Source of the DNA: Niabella ginsenosidivorans
Lineage (GTDB): Bacteria; Bacteroidota; Bacteroidia; Chitinophagales; Chitinophagaceae
Assembly: GCF_001654455.1 (NCBI RefSeq)
Contig: NZ_CP015772.1
Coordinates: 4,464,001 to 4,528,000 of the forward strand
Direction: 5' to 3'
Length of the DNA stretch: 64,000 bases
Shown: in pieces, positions 55,105 through 64,000 of the stretch
Position numbering within the stretch: the first letter of the stretch is position 1
Layout: each line of letters opens with the position of its first letter
Notes under the pieces: generated by a model
Seen by the model: the letters and a program-made list of their open reading frames with translations, nothing else
Told to the model about the DNA's origin: nothing
Databases searched by the model: none
Translations under genes and position numbers: made by a program

Positions 55105-58023
55105 CTAAAACTCAAATTCGGCTATAAGCGTTTGGCCATCGGCGCTGTTTGCATTGCTTCCTTTTGCATCCTGGAATACAACGATCCTGCGTTCCTCCTC
55201 CCCGGTAGCGTATCGCAGGAATACTTCTGCCATCAATGTGGGAGGACCAGGATCTGTTAAGCTGCGTCCACCAAAAAAATTGGTTTTGATCTGGTATTTT
55301 CCTTTCACTGCTTTTTTTAACAGGAACTGCTCAGGGCCAAAACCATCTGTAAAATCATCGCTGAGGCGGCCTCCGATGGCGGTCTGTTTATTTTGATAAT
55401 AGCACTCTTCCTTAAGCGGGTCAATGATATGCAGGTCCATATCCATGTTATCCCTGTTCCAGTTCAGCACTACGCGGATATCTACCGGCAGCCGGTATAA
55501 GAGCGCTTTATCTATTTTTACAGTATTCACCTGTGCATTATGCCGGCTGGCGATCTGATTGATCTCCATAAGCAATACTTCTTCAATACCATTATCGCGG
55601 TTGCGGCTTTCTTCTGTATACGGATGTGTTAATGCAGTGTACAGCGTATCCAGGGCTTCCTGGTATTTCCCGTTGTCCTGCAATGCCAGTGCATAATCGC
55701 GGTAACTTTGCGGATCCATAGGCCGCCAGTCCAGCACCCTTTTTGTAATGATCAGCTCTTTTTGATAGCTGCCATATTTCTTTAACAGGTAAGCCACAGT
55801 TTTGTATAGCGTTGCATCCTCCAATTCTAACTCCACCAGGTTGCTCAGGATGGTTACTGCCAATGCCTGTTCTTTATGATCATAGAACCAGTTCGCCACA
55901 TCAAAATAAAATGACGGGGTAGTTGAGTAGGTTGCGCGCAGGCGTAAATAAATTTTATAGGCATCAGCGGAGGTAATGCTTTTCCCGAACTGCTGCATAT
56001 ATGCCGCATCGCTCCGGATATTGATCGTTTTTACTTTTCCGCGAGGGGCCATATCTGTTACTACTACTTCTTCCAGTTGCGGGTTACTTATAGCTAATCC
56101 TGCAACCCTTCCCTGTAGTGAGATAGCAGGCATGGCTGCAACCTCACGGTCTTCTTCCATTGTTGAAGATCCTAAAGATCGATCTCTGCCAAACCCCGTT
56201 CCCGTTATAAATATCTCACGCGTCCTTTGTTTTTTAGGAAGTTTTGAAAAATCGGTATTCCACCATTCCTTCAGCTCCCTGATCTGTTCCTTTGCTGCTG
56301 CAAGATAATTGCCCCAGGCAGCATCCTGTTCCTCTTTTTTTTGTTTTACAAGCATCCTGTATTCCTGCATCAGATCCGGAGGCGGTGTAATTTCATACTT
56401 TGCATAATCTGCCGCATTTTCCAGAACAAGGAGGCTGGTATTCCTTGTGGCAATGCCCATTCTTTTACCCAGGCGGGCAATGGCCTCTTTGTTCTGCTCA
56501 TAAAACACCTCAAGCGCTGCAATTTTCTGTTGCGCCCAAAAGGTTTCAATATTCCAATCGATGGCCATTTCATTTGTATTCAGCTGCACAGGTATTTCTT
56601 TTTCCACTTTGTCCCCAAATCCGAACTGTAAGGTAACGGTAGCCGGCAGTTTATGGGCAATGCCCGTAACCAGCAGGTTACCGTTTACAGCAACAGGGTT
56701 TACCGGGTAAACCTCTGTTATATCATAGAGGTATTTGATGCCGAGGAACCGGTAAGGGCTTGTGGTCATCCGCTTCACAGCATCATCTATAGTTACCCGG
56801 TTCAGGTCAATCAATTGCCCACCGGTTATATTGCTGATGAATTGCAGCTTACTGTAATCTGCCACAGGTGTAGCAACCACTGTGTACACGGCCACTTTTG
56901 GCAGCCGGCTCCATTCGCCAAAATTAGAAAGCCCGTCTGTAAAGAACAGCACTTCCCCGTTACCGGTTATATCATCCGGAATTGTGCTGTAATCCGTGGC
57001 GCCATCGTAAACCAACGCATCAATTGCTTTCAATACCTTTTCGATGGCGCCATTGGAAATGGTGTAATCTCCTATTTTTTGTGTGGTGGTAGCAACGGCA
57101 TACAGGGTTACATCTATTTTATTTTTGGTTGCAAGCAATTTTTGAAGCAATCCGGTTTCTTTACGGTGATCTCTTTTCTGACCACTGAGAGAACGATCCC
57201 AAAGAATAGTAATATGGTTGATTGTTTTTTTGACCGGATTAGGAGGGGTTATATGGATATTCGTAAGGAAATAATAGCCTCCCTCATTGTTCTTCTTTAC
57301 CAGGGTTTCCGGCATTTCATCCGTTTGCGGAAACGCTATTGTTAACGGACTTCCGGGCATAAAGTCAGACCGGCGAAGGGATGCCTGCCATACATTGCCT
57401 TTCTGCTCAAACTCAAAGCTTCCGTCTGGTTTTTCCGTTAACTGCGGTACCGATACTTTATCATAAACACTCGCCGTTAATGTAAATGCCTTTATCCGTT
57501 CACTGGCCAGGGGCAGGTGGTAGATCAGTTTTCCTTTATCAGGCACCAGCTGCTGATTATACACAATTTCAATCGTTCTGATCCCGTGAGGATTTAAGGG
57601 ATATACACGTGTTCTGAAATTGTTGCCTTCTGTTTTTTCTAACAGGCCCGGGTCTATAGTACGCCTTTCCACGCTTTCAAAAACAGCCGTAGCCTTCTCT
57701 TTTTCAACCGGAACCGCTTTGCGCATATACCCGTTTATATCCAGCGCAAAACCGCTTACACTTACATCTTCCGGCAGGGGGAAGGTCAACCGCCCTTCTT
57801 TAAGACGCCCGGAATTATTATAAAAACTTACACGCAGAGTTGTGGTAGCTACAAGGCCTATGATCTTAACATCGGCTGAAAGCTGCTGCAGTATTATGGT
57901 CTGATCCTTTTTATACTGACCTTTTTCGTGAATTTCCATAACGGGCACCTGAGCTGTGATCGTTATTGTAAGCAACAGTAACAGTGGTGTTATTACATAC
58001 CGGTAAATTTGTTTTATACACAT
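55105..58023 (-). CDS. VIT-VWA-TPR-DUF2135 envelope protein
   Basis: The 972-residue protein has a signal peptide (about 1-24, ending TITAQ), a VIT domain (about 30-165; YPLNPHGIRTIEIVYNQQ) and a von Willebrand A-like domain from about 268 with the MIDAS D276-x-S278-x-S280 (ILWDRSLSG). A charged helical segment follows (540-600). Residues 634-658 read like a fragment of a SusC-type plug (SLQGRVAGLAIS, LEEVVVTDMAP). TPR-like helices lie at about 705-800, and a DUF2135 (YfaP-like) beta domain at about 848-950 (VVLNWNRDNMDMDLHIIDP). VIT-VWA proteins bind other proteins through a metal site. It should be exported to the periplasm or surface. The function is unknown, and no partner gene is adjacent. 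Confidence 0.88.
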   Translation of the reverse strand: MCIKQIYRYVITPLLLLLTITITAQVPVMEIHEKGQYKKDQTIILQQLSADVKIIGLVATTTLRVSFYNNSGRLKEGRLTFPLPEDVSVSGFALDINGYMRKAVPVEKEKATAVFESVERRTIDPGLLEKTEGNNFRTRVYPLNPHGIRTIEIVYNQQLVPDKGKLIYHLPLASERIKAFTLTASVYDKVSVPQLTEKPDGSFEFEQKGNVWQASLRRSDFMPGSPLTIAFPQTDEMPETLVKKNNEGGYYFLTNIHITPPNPVKKTINHITILWDRSLSGQKRDHRKETGLLQKLLATKNKIDVTLYAVATTTQKIGDYTISNGAIEKVLKAIDALVYDGATDYSTIPDDITGNGEVLFFTDGLSNFGEWSRLPKVAVYTVVATPVADYSKLQFISNITGGQLIDLNRVTIDDAVKRMTTSPYRFLGIKYLYDITEVYPVNPVAVNGNLLVTGIAHKLPATVTLQFGFGDKVEKEIPVQLNTNEMAIDWNIETFWAQQKIAALEVFYEQNKEAIARLGKRMGIATRNTSLLVLENAADYAKYEITPPPDLMQEYRMLVKQKKEEQDAAWGNYLAAAKEQIRELKEWWNTDFSKLPKKQRTREIFITGTGFGRDRSLGSSTMEEDREVAAMPAISLQGRVAGLAISNPQLEEVVVTDMAPRGKVKTINIRSDAAYMQQFGKSITSADAYKIYLRLRATYSTTPSFYFDVANWFYDHKEQALAVTILSNLVELELEDATLYKTVAYLLKKYGSYQKELIITKRVLDWRPMDPQSYRDYALALQDNGKYQEALDTLYTALTHPYTEESRNRDNGIEEVLLMEINQIASRHNAQVNTVKIDKALLYRLPVDIRVVLNWNRDNMDMDLHIIDPLKEECYYQNKQTAIGGRLSDDFTDGFGPEQFLLKKAVKGKYQIKTNFFGGRSLTDPGPPTLMAEVFLRYATGEEERRIVVFQDAKGSNANSADGQTLIAEFEF

Positions 58024-58501
58024 CTTATTGGGTTCATTTGGATTTAAGATGCAGAAACAAAAAGATTACACAAATGATCTGAAATTATTTTAAGCAGCTG
58101 ATATATATATGTTTTCTTCAGGGAAAGATGATCGGCAATATTAAAATCATACGGTACCATAGCAGCATTGCTGTTACTTAATTGCAGGCTTTTAATTTAT
58201 TTTACAGAAGTTGGTTACAATAACGGGGCCCTTAAGTCATCACCGTGAGCAGTCATAAAGGAGCAATTCAGTTTTTTGGAAGGATCAATAAAGGAGCGTC
58301 ATGCTGCGGAACGGAGTACAGCCGAAGCATTTTTGAAAAATCGGTTAGCCATAATAATCGGAAGCTCCTTTTTCCGATAGTTATCGGAACGTGGGTTTTC
58401 TAACTTTTGCAGAAATTACTTTCGGTAAAATAGCGCTTCTTCTTGCACCAGCCTCCCGGCCGGTGCATAACCGTTACTTTATTGTTGCAACAACTTCACA
58501 A
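58024..58501. other. Spacer with repeat fragments
   Basis: It holds GCGTCATGCTGCGGAACGG and GTACAGCCGAAGCAT (58298-58330), related inversely to the interspersed unit at 4027, and a CCGATAGTTATCGG palindrome near 58374-58387. No gene is seen. Confidence 0.5.
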
Positions 58502-58536
58502 AAAAAGAGGCTGTTCTTTAAAAACAGCCTCTTTTT
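58502..58536 (-). terminator. Bidirectional terminator after the M13 peptidase gene
   Basis: AAAAAGAGGCTGTT (58502-58515) is perfectly complementary to AACAGCCTCTTTTT (58523-58536) around 7 bases. T tracts are present in both directions; it lies 26 bases after the M13 stop. Confidence 0.9.
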
Positions 58537-58561
58537 ATTTTATGCCTGCCGGATATAAACC

Positions 58562-60601
58562 TTACCAGATGCGGATCCGGTCTTCCGGCTTCTTGTACAG
58601 TTTATCTCCGGGCTGTACATTAAAGGCCTTATACCATGCATCCATGTTTACAATGGGCCCGATGGTCCTGTACGGCCCGGGAGAGTGCGGGTCCGTTAAA
58701 ATGGATTGCGCGGCAAACTCCGGCAAAATATTTCCACGCCAAACCTGTGCCCATGAAAGGAAGAAACGCTGATCCGGGGTAAACCCGTCTATTTTTTCAT
58801 CAGACTGCCCCTCTTTGGTCATTTTAAAGGCCTCATAGGCTACATTTAATCCGCCAAGATCTCCTATGTTTTCTCCAAGTGTCAGCTTACCATTTACATG
58901 GATCGTATCCAAGACAGTGTAGCCGTCATATTGCTTTGCCAGCGCTGCTGTTTTGGCATCAAAATTCTTCCGGTCTTCATCCGTCCACCAGTTCCGTAAT
59001 GTTCCGTCAGCGTCGTATTTGCTTCCGTTATCATCAAAGCCATGCGACATTTCATGCCCGATCACAGCGCCGATGCCCCCATAGTTCACCGCATCATCTG
59101 CATTCGGGTCAAAGAAGGGGAACTGTAAGATCCCCGCAGGGAACACAATTTCATTCAGTGTGGCATTATAGTAGGCATTCACAGTAGGCGGTGTCATACC
59201 CCAGCGGGTTCTGTCAACAGGCTTACCCAGCCGGCTGATCATAAAATTATATTTCCATGCATCAACATTCCTCACATTCTGAAAGAACGCATTCCGGCGG
59301 ATCACCAGCCCGTCATAGTTTTCCCATTTATCCGGATAGGCGATCTTGGGATGAAAGGCTGCCAGCTTTGCCAGCGCTTTTTGCTTGGTAGAGTCCGACA
59401 TCCAGTCCAGGTTCTTTATTCTTGCAGCAAACGCTTTTCTTAAATTCGCTACTAATTCTTCCATACGGGCCTTTGCAGCCGGTTTAAAATATTCTTTTAC
59501 ATACAGCTGGCCCAGTAATTCGCCAATGTTGTTATCTGTTAAGGAAGACATCCGCTGCCAGCGGGGCGTTTGAATCTTTTGTCCTGTAAGCGCCCGGGTG
59601 AATGCAAAATTTGCATTTACAAAGGGAGTGCTCAGATAAGCGGCTGAATTCTTCAGCACATTCCATTTTAAATAGACTTTCCAGTCTTTTAAGGGAACAG
59701 ATTTTAACAGCTCAGACACTGTTACAAAAAATGCCGGGTTGTTTACCAATATACTGTCCTGCCCCTTTACATTCAGCGCTTCCAGGATGGTTCTCCAATC
59801 CAGCCCCGGTGTGGTTTTGGAAAAATCATCAATAAAAAACTTATTATAGGTTTTATAGGCATCGCGCATCTCAACACGACTCAACTGCGCTGTTGCCAGT
59901 TGCTTTTCAATGTTAAAGATGGTGGCTGCATTTGCAGCAGCGTCTGCTTCCTTTGAGCCGGTAAGACTGAAAAGTGTGCTAATATAACGGGCATAAGCAT
60001 CTCTTATAGCTACGGACCGTTTATCTTCTTTTAAATAATTATCCCTGTCCGGAAGAGAGGTGCCACCCTGTGATAATTGCGGGATCATTACTTCCACATT
60101 CTTCCGGTCCTGTCCTACATAAAAACCATACAGCGGAGCGGCAATACCATTGCTTCTTAAATAGCTGATCTTCCTTAAAAGATCCGGAACCGACCGGATG
60201 GCATCAATAGCCGCCAGGTCAGCTTTTATGGGCATGTAGCCCGCTTTTTCAATAGCCACGCTGTCCATGCCCGCAGCATAAAAATCGCCTACGCGCTTTT
60301 CCACCGATCCGGCCGGTGCATGCTGATCTGCTGCGGCCTTTTCCAGGATCGATTTTACTGCGTTGATATTAAAATCGCGCAGTACATTAAAACTACCCCA
60401 GCGGGTTTCTTTTGCCGGCACCGGGTTGTTTTTAACCCAGGTACCGCTGGCATACTCATAAAAGTCATCGCCTGGTTTTACTGAAAGATCCATATTGGCG
60501 GGGTCAATAAAACGCTGCTGCTGTTGCGCAAATAACGTTGTGTTAAGCAATAGCAGGCAGGCCCCGGCACCCAACAGGCCTGTTTTTGACAATTTTTTCA
60601 T
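58562..60601 (-). CDS. M13-family metalloendopeptidase
   Basis: The 679-residue neprilysin/PepO-like protease has a signal peptide (LSKTGLLGAGACLLLLNTTLFA, of lipoprotein-free type) and the zinc site VIGHEMSHGFDDNG (HExxH) with the downstream ligand in GENIGDLGGL. The substrate-arginine region PGPYRTIGPIVNMDAWYKAF is present, and NAYYNATLNEIVFPAGILQ forms the S1 edge. It is periplasmic or surface-bound and cleaves short peptides. It ends KKPEDRIRIW, as Bacteroidota members do, lacking the C-terminal Cys of animal neprilysins. It is monocistronic, with a strong terminator. Confidence 0.95.
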   Translation of the reverse strand: MKKLSKTGLLGAGACLLLLNTTLFAQQQQRFIDPANMDLSVKPGDDFYEYASGTWVKNNPVPAKETRWGSFNVLRDFNINAVKSILEKAAADQHAPAGSVEKRVGDFYAAGMDSVAIEKAGYMPIKADLAAIDAIRSVPDLLRKISYLRSNGIAAPLYGFYVGQDRKNVEVMIPQLSQGGTSLPDRDNYLKEDKRSVAIRDAYARYISTLFSLTGSKEADAAANAATIFNIEKQLATAQLSRVEMRDAYKTYNKFFIDDFSKTTPGLDWRTILEALNVKGQDSILVNNPAFFVTVSELLKSVPLKDWKVYLKWNVLKNSAAYLSTPFVNANFAFTRALTGQKIQTPRWQRMSSLTDNNIGELLGQLYVKEYFKPAAKARMEELVANLRKAFAARIKNLDWMSDSTKQKALAKLAAFHPKIAYPDKWENYDGLVIRRNAFFQNVRNVDAWKYNFMISRLGKPVDRTRWGMTPPTVNAYYNATLNEIVFPAGILQFPFFDPNADDAVNYGGIGAVIGHEMSHGFDDNGSKYDADGTLRNWWTDEDRKNFDAKTAALAKQYDGYTVLDTIHVNGKLTLGENIGDLGGLNVAYEAFKMTKEGQSDEKIDGFTPDQRFFLSWAQVWRGNILPEFAAQSILTDPHSPGPYRTIGPIVNMDAWYKAFNVQPGDKLYKKPEDRIRIW

Positions 60602-61260
60602 TTTTACGACTTAATTTAGCATAAAAATAAATAATTTTTAATACAGAATCCATTGCTCTTTTTAAAATATCAAAATATGCCGGTTCTTTTCAACGGGATG
60701 GCGCTGGATCTTGTCTCCGATGTGCATTTTGTTGTTAATATATGAGGGTAAAATGTGATTTACGGTGGATAACTGCCCAAACCTGTGGATGAGCCTGTTT
60801 ACAACAACTGTATAACAACCAGCCCGGAAATTTGGAAAAGGAGCTTTTCAAATAGTATCTTCAAATTGCAATTGATAAGAGCAACTATATTTTCTTAAAT
60901 GATGGTATTGGAGTTTTTTTCAAAAATGCATTGACAGTTTCTTTGAAAAATTGATTTTCAAACACAATTATACCAGGTAAAGCGGTAAAACGTGGCGCCG
61001 GGTGTTGTTGTTGAACTTCAGAAACAGAGGGCTGTCTCCGCTTAACAAGGAAAGAAAAGATAGCCTTCCAAAAAGGGAATTGCCGGAATACAGCAATGTA
61101 TGAGGCGCTCCGTTTGAGGAATGGCCAATCATCTGGAATTTTAAGCAACAGCGGAAGCCTTGCCAGTTGCTGTGAGTTGTGTAACATTATAAAGTACCGA
61201 TCTTATTGAGAGCGGTGCCGGTGTTGCCCGATTAGAGCGGCGACAATGCAGAAGCTAATT
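60602..61260. other. Spacer, one doubtful small frame
   Basis: A 100-codon frame on the minus strand (60885-61187) starts MLHNSQQLARLPLLLKIPDD and is rich in Phe, Lys and Pro. I recognise nothing in it and see no ribosome binding site, so it is not called as a gene. The remainder shows no structure. Confidence 0.35.
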
Positions 61261-61331
61261 AAAAAAGCATCGGGTTAGCAAGTAAAAAAAGGGAAACCGG
61301 ATTTTACCCAGGAAACGCGATGCTTTTTTTT
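61261..61331 (-). terminator. Long-loop hairpin after the glycosidase gene
   Basis: AAAAAAGCATCG (61261-61272) and CGATGCTTTTTT (from 61318) pair over 12 bases around a 45-base loop. T runs are present on both strands. Position 50 bases after the glycosidase stop suits a terminator, but the loop is unusually long and could hold a small structured RNA. Confidence 0.5.
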
Positions 61332-61380
61332 ATGCCATAGGCACAATCATATTTTACGGCGCAAATTATGCGCCGGCTGG

Positions 61381-63999
61381 CTATTCCTTCTCTGTTAGTT
61401 CGCTGATCATTTCCGCAACCAGTGCAGACCAGCCTGTTTGATGACTTGCCCCAAGGCCACGACCTGAATCGCCGTTATAATATTCATAAAACAGGATGAG
61501 ATCCTGGTTCTCCGGCAAACTGAAAAACCAGTTATATTCCCCGTAAATAGAGCGATTGCCTTTTTCATCTTTCCGGAAAAGACTAATGACCCTTTTTGAC
61601 AACTCAGTGGAAATATTGAACAGGTTCATTTCGTTCCCGGAGCCCGTGGGGTATTCCATAAGGAACGAATCATGATAAAATTTGCCCAGCCGCCTTATCG
61701 ACTGTATAATGATGAAATTAATTGGGATCCACACAGGACCTCTCCAGTTGGAATTACCACCAAACATATCGGAAGTGGAATCGCCCGGATCATATTGAAT
61801 CGTATTTACCTCACCATTAATAGTAACAGAATAAGGATGCGCTTCATGATATTTTGACAAGGCCCTGATGCCCCCGTCTGACAGGAACTCGGTCTCGTCC
61901 AGTAATCTTGTCAGCAGGGCCTTTAGCCGGTTGCGTTGCACCAAAGACATCAGCATTTCTTCCCCGTTGCCCTTTTCTTCGTTGGGCCAGAACAGGCCAT
62001 TCTTCAGCCGGTAATTTTTAAACCAGTCAAAGCGCTTTTTAAAATCAGGCAGCTTTTCAAATACATCCTTACTGATCGTATTTACGGCATACAGGGATGT
62101 CAGCCCAACAATAGACCGTATCTTTAGGGGTTGCGGAGGTGCATCGCGCATACAAAGCACATCATAGAAGAACTGGTCTTCATCATTCCATAAAACATGC
62201 GCGTTCAGGGCTTCGGCAATCAGCACAAAATGCTCAAAGAATTTCGTTACCATGTCTTCAAACGCCGGATCCACCACTGCAATTTCCAGCGCTATATCCA
62301 TCATGTTCAGGGCATAAATGCCCATCCAGCTGGTACCGTCTGCCTGTTCCAGTTGTATCTCCCCTTTATCATGATAGCTGCGGTTGAACACGCCAATGTT
62401 ATCCAGCCCCAGGAACCCGCCTTCAAAGATGTTATCACCTTTCAGATCTTTACGGTTGATCCACCAGGTAAAATTAATGGTCAGCTTGTTGAATACCTTC
62501 TTTAAAAAATCAATATCCCCAATGCCCGTTCTCTTCTTTTCGATCTGGTAAATTTCCATAGCTGCCCAGGCCTGCACCGGCGGGTTTACATCACTGAAAT
62601 TCCATTCATAGGAAGGCAGCTGCCCATCGGGTTTCATAAACCATTCACGCATCAGCAGCAATAACTGGTTCTTGGCAAAAACAGGGTCTACCACGGCCAT
62701 GGAAATACACTGGAACGACTGGTCCCATGCGGCATACCAGGGATATTCCCATTTTTCAGGCATTGAAATAATGTCCTGGTTTTTCAGGTGCGTCCATTCA
62801 CTGTTCCTTCCCTGCAGTCTTGCAGGGATAATAGGGGTAATGCCGTCTGATTTTGTCAGCCAGCGCTCCACATCATAATGATAGTATTGTTTGCTCCAGA
62901 GCAGGCCTGCCAATGCCTGGCGCTGCACCTTTGCCAGGTGCGGGTCAGTGCCGCTGTGAAAAATATCCTCATAAAAATCATCCGCTTCTTCTTTTCGTTT
63001 GCTGAACAGCGTCATAAAAGCCTCATCAAAAGGCGCTTCCAGCTCATAATTAGCCAGCCTGCAATAAATGGAAATGGTTTCTCCGGCACCTACAACCCGC
63101 TTAAATACCGGTGCAAAGCGCGTTCCGTGCTTCCTGTTTCTCAGTGCCTCTGTATTTTTTCCGTTAATCACTGCATCATGAAAAGCATCTCTTACAAAAG
63201 CACTTTTATTGGGCTGTCCGAATAATTTTTCCATATTGGTTTCATTATCCGTAAACAGGGCATCATCGGCATCCTGAAAATAAAAATAATAATTGCCGAT
63301 CCTGTTATGGCGGGCAATTACCGTATGATCATTTATAGAGGCAATATCCGGTATATTGGTATTAGAGCCGTTGGCCCACCTGTTATAAAACCATAGCAGC
63401 GGTAATACTGTTATGGGCGCAGGCTCATTGTAAAGATTGGTGATGTTGATACGGATCGCTATATCCGTACTGTTTGCTTTTGCATATGTAATATGCACAT
63501 CAAAATACTTCCGGTTATTAAAAACACCGGTATCCAGCAGCTCATATTCGGTTTCATCTTTTCCTCTTTTGCGGTTCTCTGCTCTTAACTGCTCATAGGG
63601 AAACGCCTGCTGCGGGTATTTATACAGGTATTCCATATAATAATGCGTGGGCAGATTATCCAGGTAGAAATACAATTCCTTTACATCCTCACCATGGTTG
63701 CCCTCATGATTGCCCAGGCCAAATAAGCGTTCTTTCAGGATCGGGTCCTGTCCGTTCCAGAGCGCTACGGCAAAACACAAATTCTGGAAATAATCGGAAA
63801 TGCCTGCCAGGCCATCCTCTCCCCACAAGTAAGCACGGCTATGTGCATGATCAAAAGGAAAATAATTCCAGGTATCACCATTCTGACTATAATCTTCCCT
63901 TACGGTTCCCCACTGGCGCTCACTCACATAAGGGCCCCACTGCTCCAGAGGGATCGGTTTCCGTGCATTCTCTGCTAAGCGTTTATGTTCTTCTGTCAT
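61381..63999 (-). CDS. GH63-like glucosidase (MGH1 type)
   Basis: The reading frame is open to the window edge; the first ATG is at 63999, and it may be the true start, giving 872 residues. The N-terminal part has WGPYVSERQWGTVREDYSQN, then a super-sandwich domain. The C-terminal (alpha/alpha)6 barrel has WAAWDQSFQCISMAVVDP-like and YEWNFSDVNPPVQAWA segments and DGTSWMGIYALNMM. The pattern fits inverting glucosidases of GH63 and the bacterial MGH family (yeast processing glucosidase I-like, mannosylglycerate or oligosaccharide hydrolases). No signal peptide is seen in what is present. Substrate is unknown. Confidence 0.85.
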   Translation of the reverse strand: MTEEHKRLAENARKPIPLEQWGPYVSERQWGTVREDYSQNGDTWNYFPFDHAHSRAYLWGEDGLAGISDYFQNLCFAVALWNGQDPILKERLFGLGNHEGNHGEDVKELYFYLDNLPTHYYMEYLYKYPQQAFPYEQLRAENRKRGKDETEYELLDTGVFNNRKYFDVHITYAKANSTDIAIRINITNLYNEPAPITVLPLLWFYNRWANGSNTNIPDIASINDHTVIARHNRIGNYYFYFQDADDALFTDNETNMEKLFGQPNKSAFVRDAFHDAVINGKNTEALRNRKHGTRFAPVFKRVVGAGETISIYCRLANYELEAPFDEAFMTLFSKRKEEADDFYEDIFHSGTDPHLAKVQRQALAGLLWSKQYYHYDVERWLTKSDGITPIIPARLQGRNSEWTHLKNQDIISMPEKWEYPWYAAWDQSFQCISMAVVDPVFAKNQLLLLMREWFMKPDGQLPSYEWNFSDVNPPVQAWAAMEIYQIEKKRTGIGDIDFLKKVFNKLTINFTWWINRKDLKGDNIFEGGFLGLDNIGVFNRSYHDKGEIQLEQADGTSWMGIYALNMMDIALEIAVVDPAFEDMVTKFFEHFVLIAEALNAHVLWNDEDQFFYDVLCMRDAPPQPLKIRSIVGLTSLYAVNTISKDVFEKLPDFKKRFDWFKNYRLKNGLFWPNEEKGNGEEMLMSLVQRNRLKALLTRLLDETEFLSDGGIRALSKYHEAHPYSVTINGEVNTIQYDPGDSTSDMFGGNSNWRGPVWIPINFIIIQSIRRLGKFYHDSFLMEYPTGSGNEMNLFNISTELSKRVISLFRKDEKGNRSIYGEYNWFFSLPENQDLILFYEYYNGDSGRGLGASHQTGWSALVAEMISELTEKE

Positions 64000-64000
64000 T

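Noticed and set aside
60885-61187. A 100-codon minus-strand frame
   Set aside because: No recognisable family, no ribosome binding site and no promoter; kept only as a remark in the spacer entry.

Overview
The window looks like a chromosomal segment of a Bacteroidota bacterium, most likely family Chitinophagaceae. The grounds are several genes preceded by the Bacteroidota -7 box TAnnTTTG, weak ribosome binding sites, outer-membrane receptors with carboxypeptidase-like N-termini, a six-bladed beta-propeller lipoprotein-type gene paired with an outer-membrane barrel, a long LptF/LptG permease, and intergenic palindromic repeats of the kind common in that family. There is no rRNA, CRISPR array or prophage that I can see, and I recognised no tRNA.

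Layout. 1-4000: a DoxX-like gene cut by the window edge, an IS110-family element with a frameshifted transposase and a candidate bridge RNA, a Crp/Fnr-type regulator and a double SRPBCC protein. 4300-7600: katG with an OxyR-like site, between repeat-rich spacers. 7600-12030: an LtaS-like sulfatase-fold membrane enzyme, a lysozyme-like protein and a patatin. 12400-23720, all on the + strand: two MhqO-type ring-cleaving dioxygenases, an MhqD-type hydrolase, a TolC/HlyD/ABC-2 exporter without an ATPase, two pirins, a quinone oxidoreductase-like protein and a small GNAT. Together these look like an electrophile/quinone detoxification and efflux island. 23900-29500: ffh, an AHSA1-like protein, an unknown gene, an LptF/LptG permease and a cation-diffusion-facilitator transporter.

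29600-44600 is the most coherent region, an assimilatory sulfur island. An Rrf2 regulator with a four-cysteine motif is followed by a 1-Cys peroxiredoxin, APS reductase (cysH), ATP sulfurylase (cysD, cysN), uroporphyrinogen-III methyltransferase, sulfite reductase flavoprotein and hemoprotein (cysJ, cysI), serine acetyltransferase (cysE), an unusual fusion of a siroheme-synthase domain with a TauE/SafE permease, and a TonB-dependent receptor. Dyads built on TCTAC...GTAGA lie before the peroxiredoxin, before the methyltransferase and over the promoter of the receptor. The receptor transcript begins with a 30-residue open reading frame that ends in three consecutive cysteine codons. I read this as a cysteine-sensing leader peptide, and it is the best candidate here for an undescribed regulatory system.

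44700-64000: a beta-propeller/outer-membrane barrel pair, prfA, an amidohydrolase, recO, an MMPL/RND transporter, a VIT-VWA-TPR-DUF2135 protein, an M13 peptidase and a GH63-like glycosidase that runs to the window edge. Two A-run frameshifts (IS110 transposase, ABC-2 permease) could be real mutations, slippage sites or homopolymer sequencing errors.
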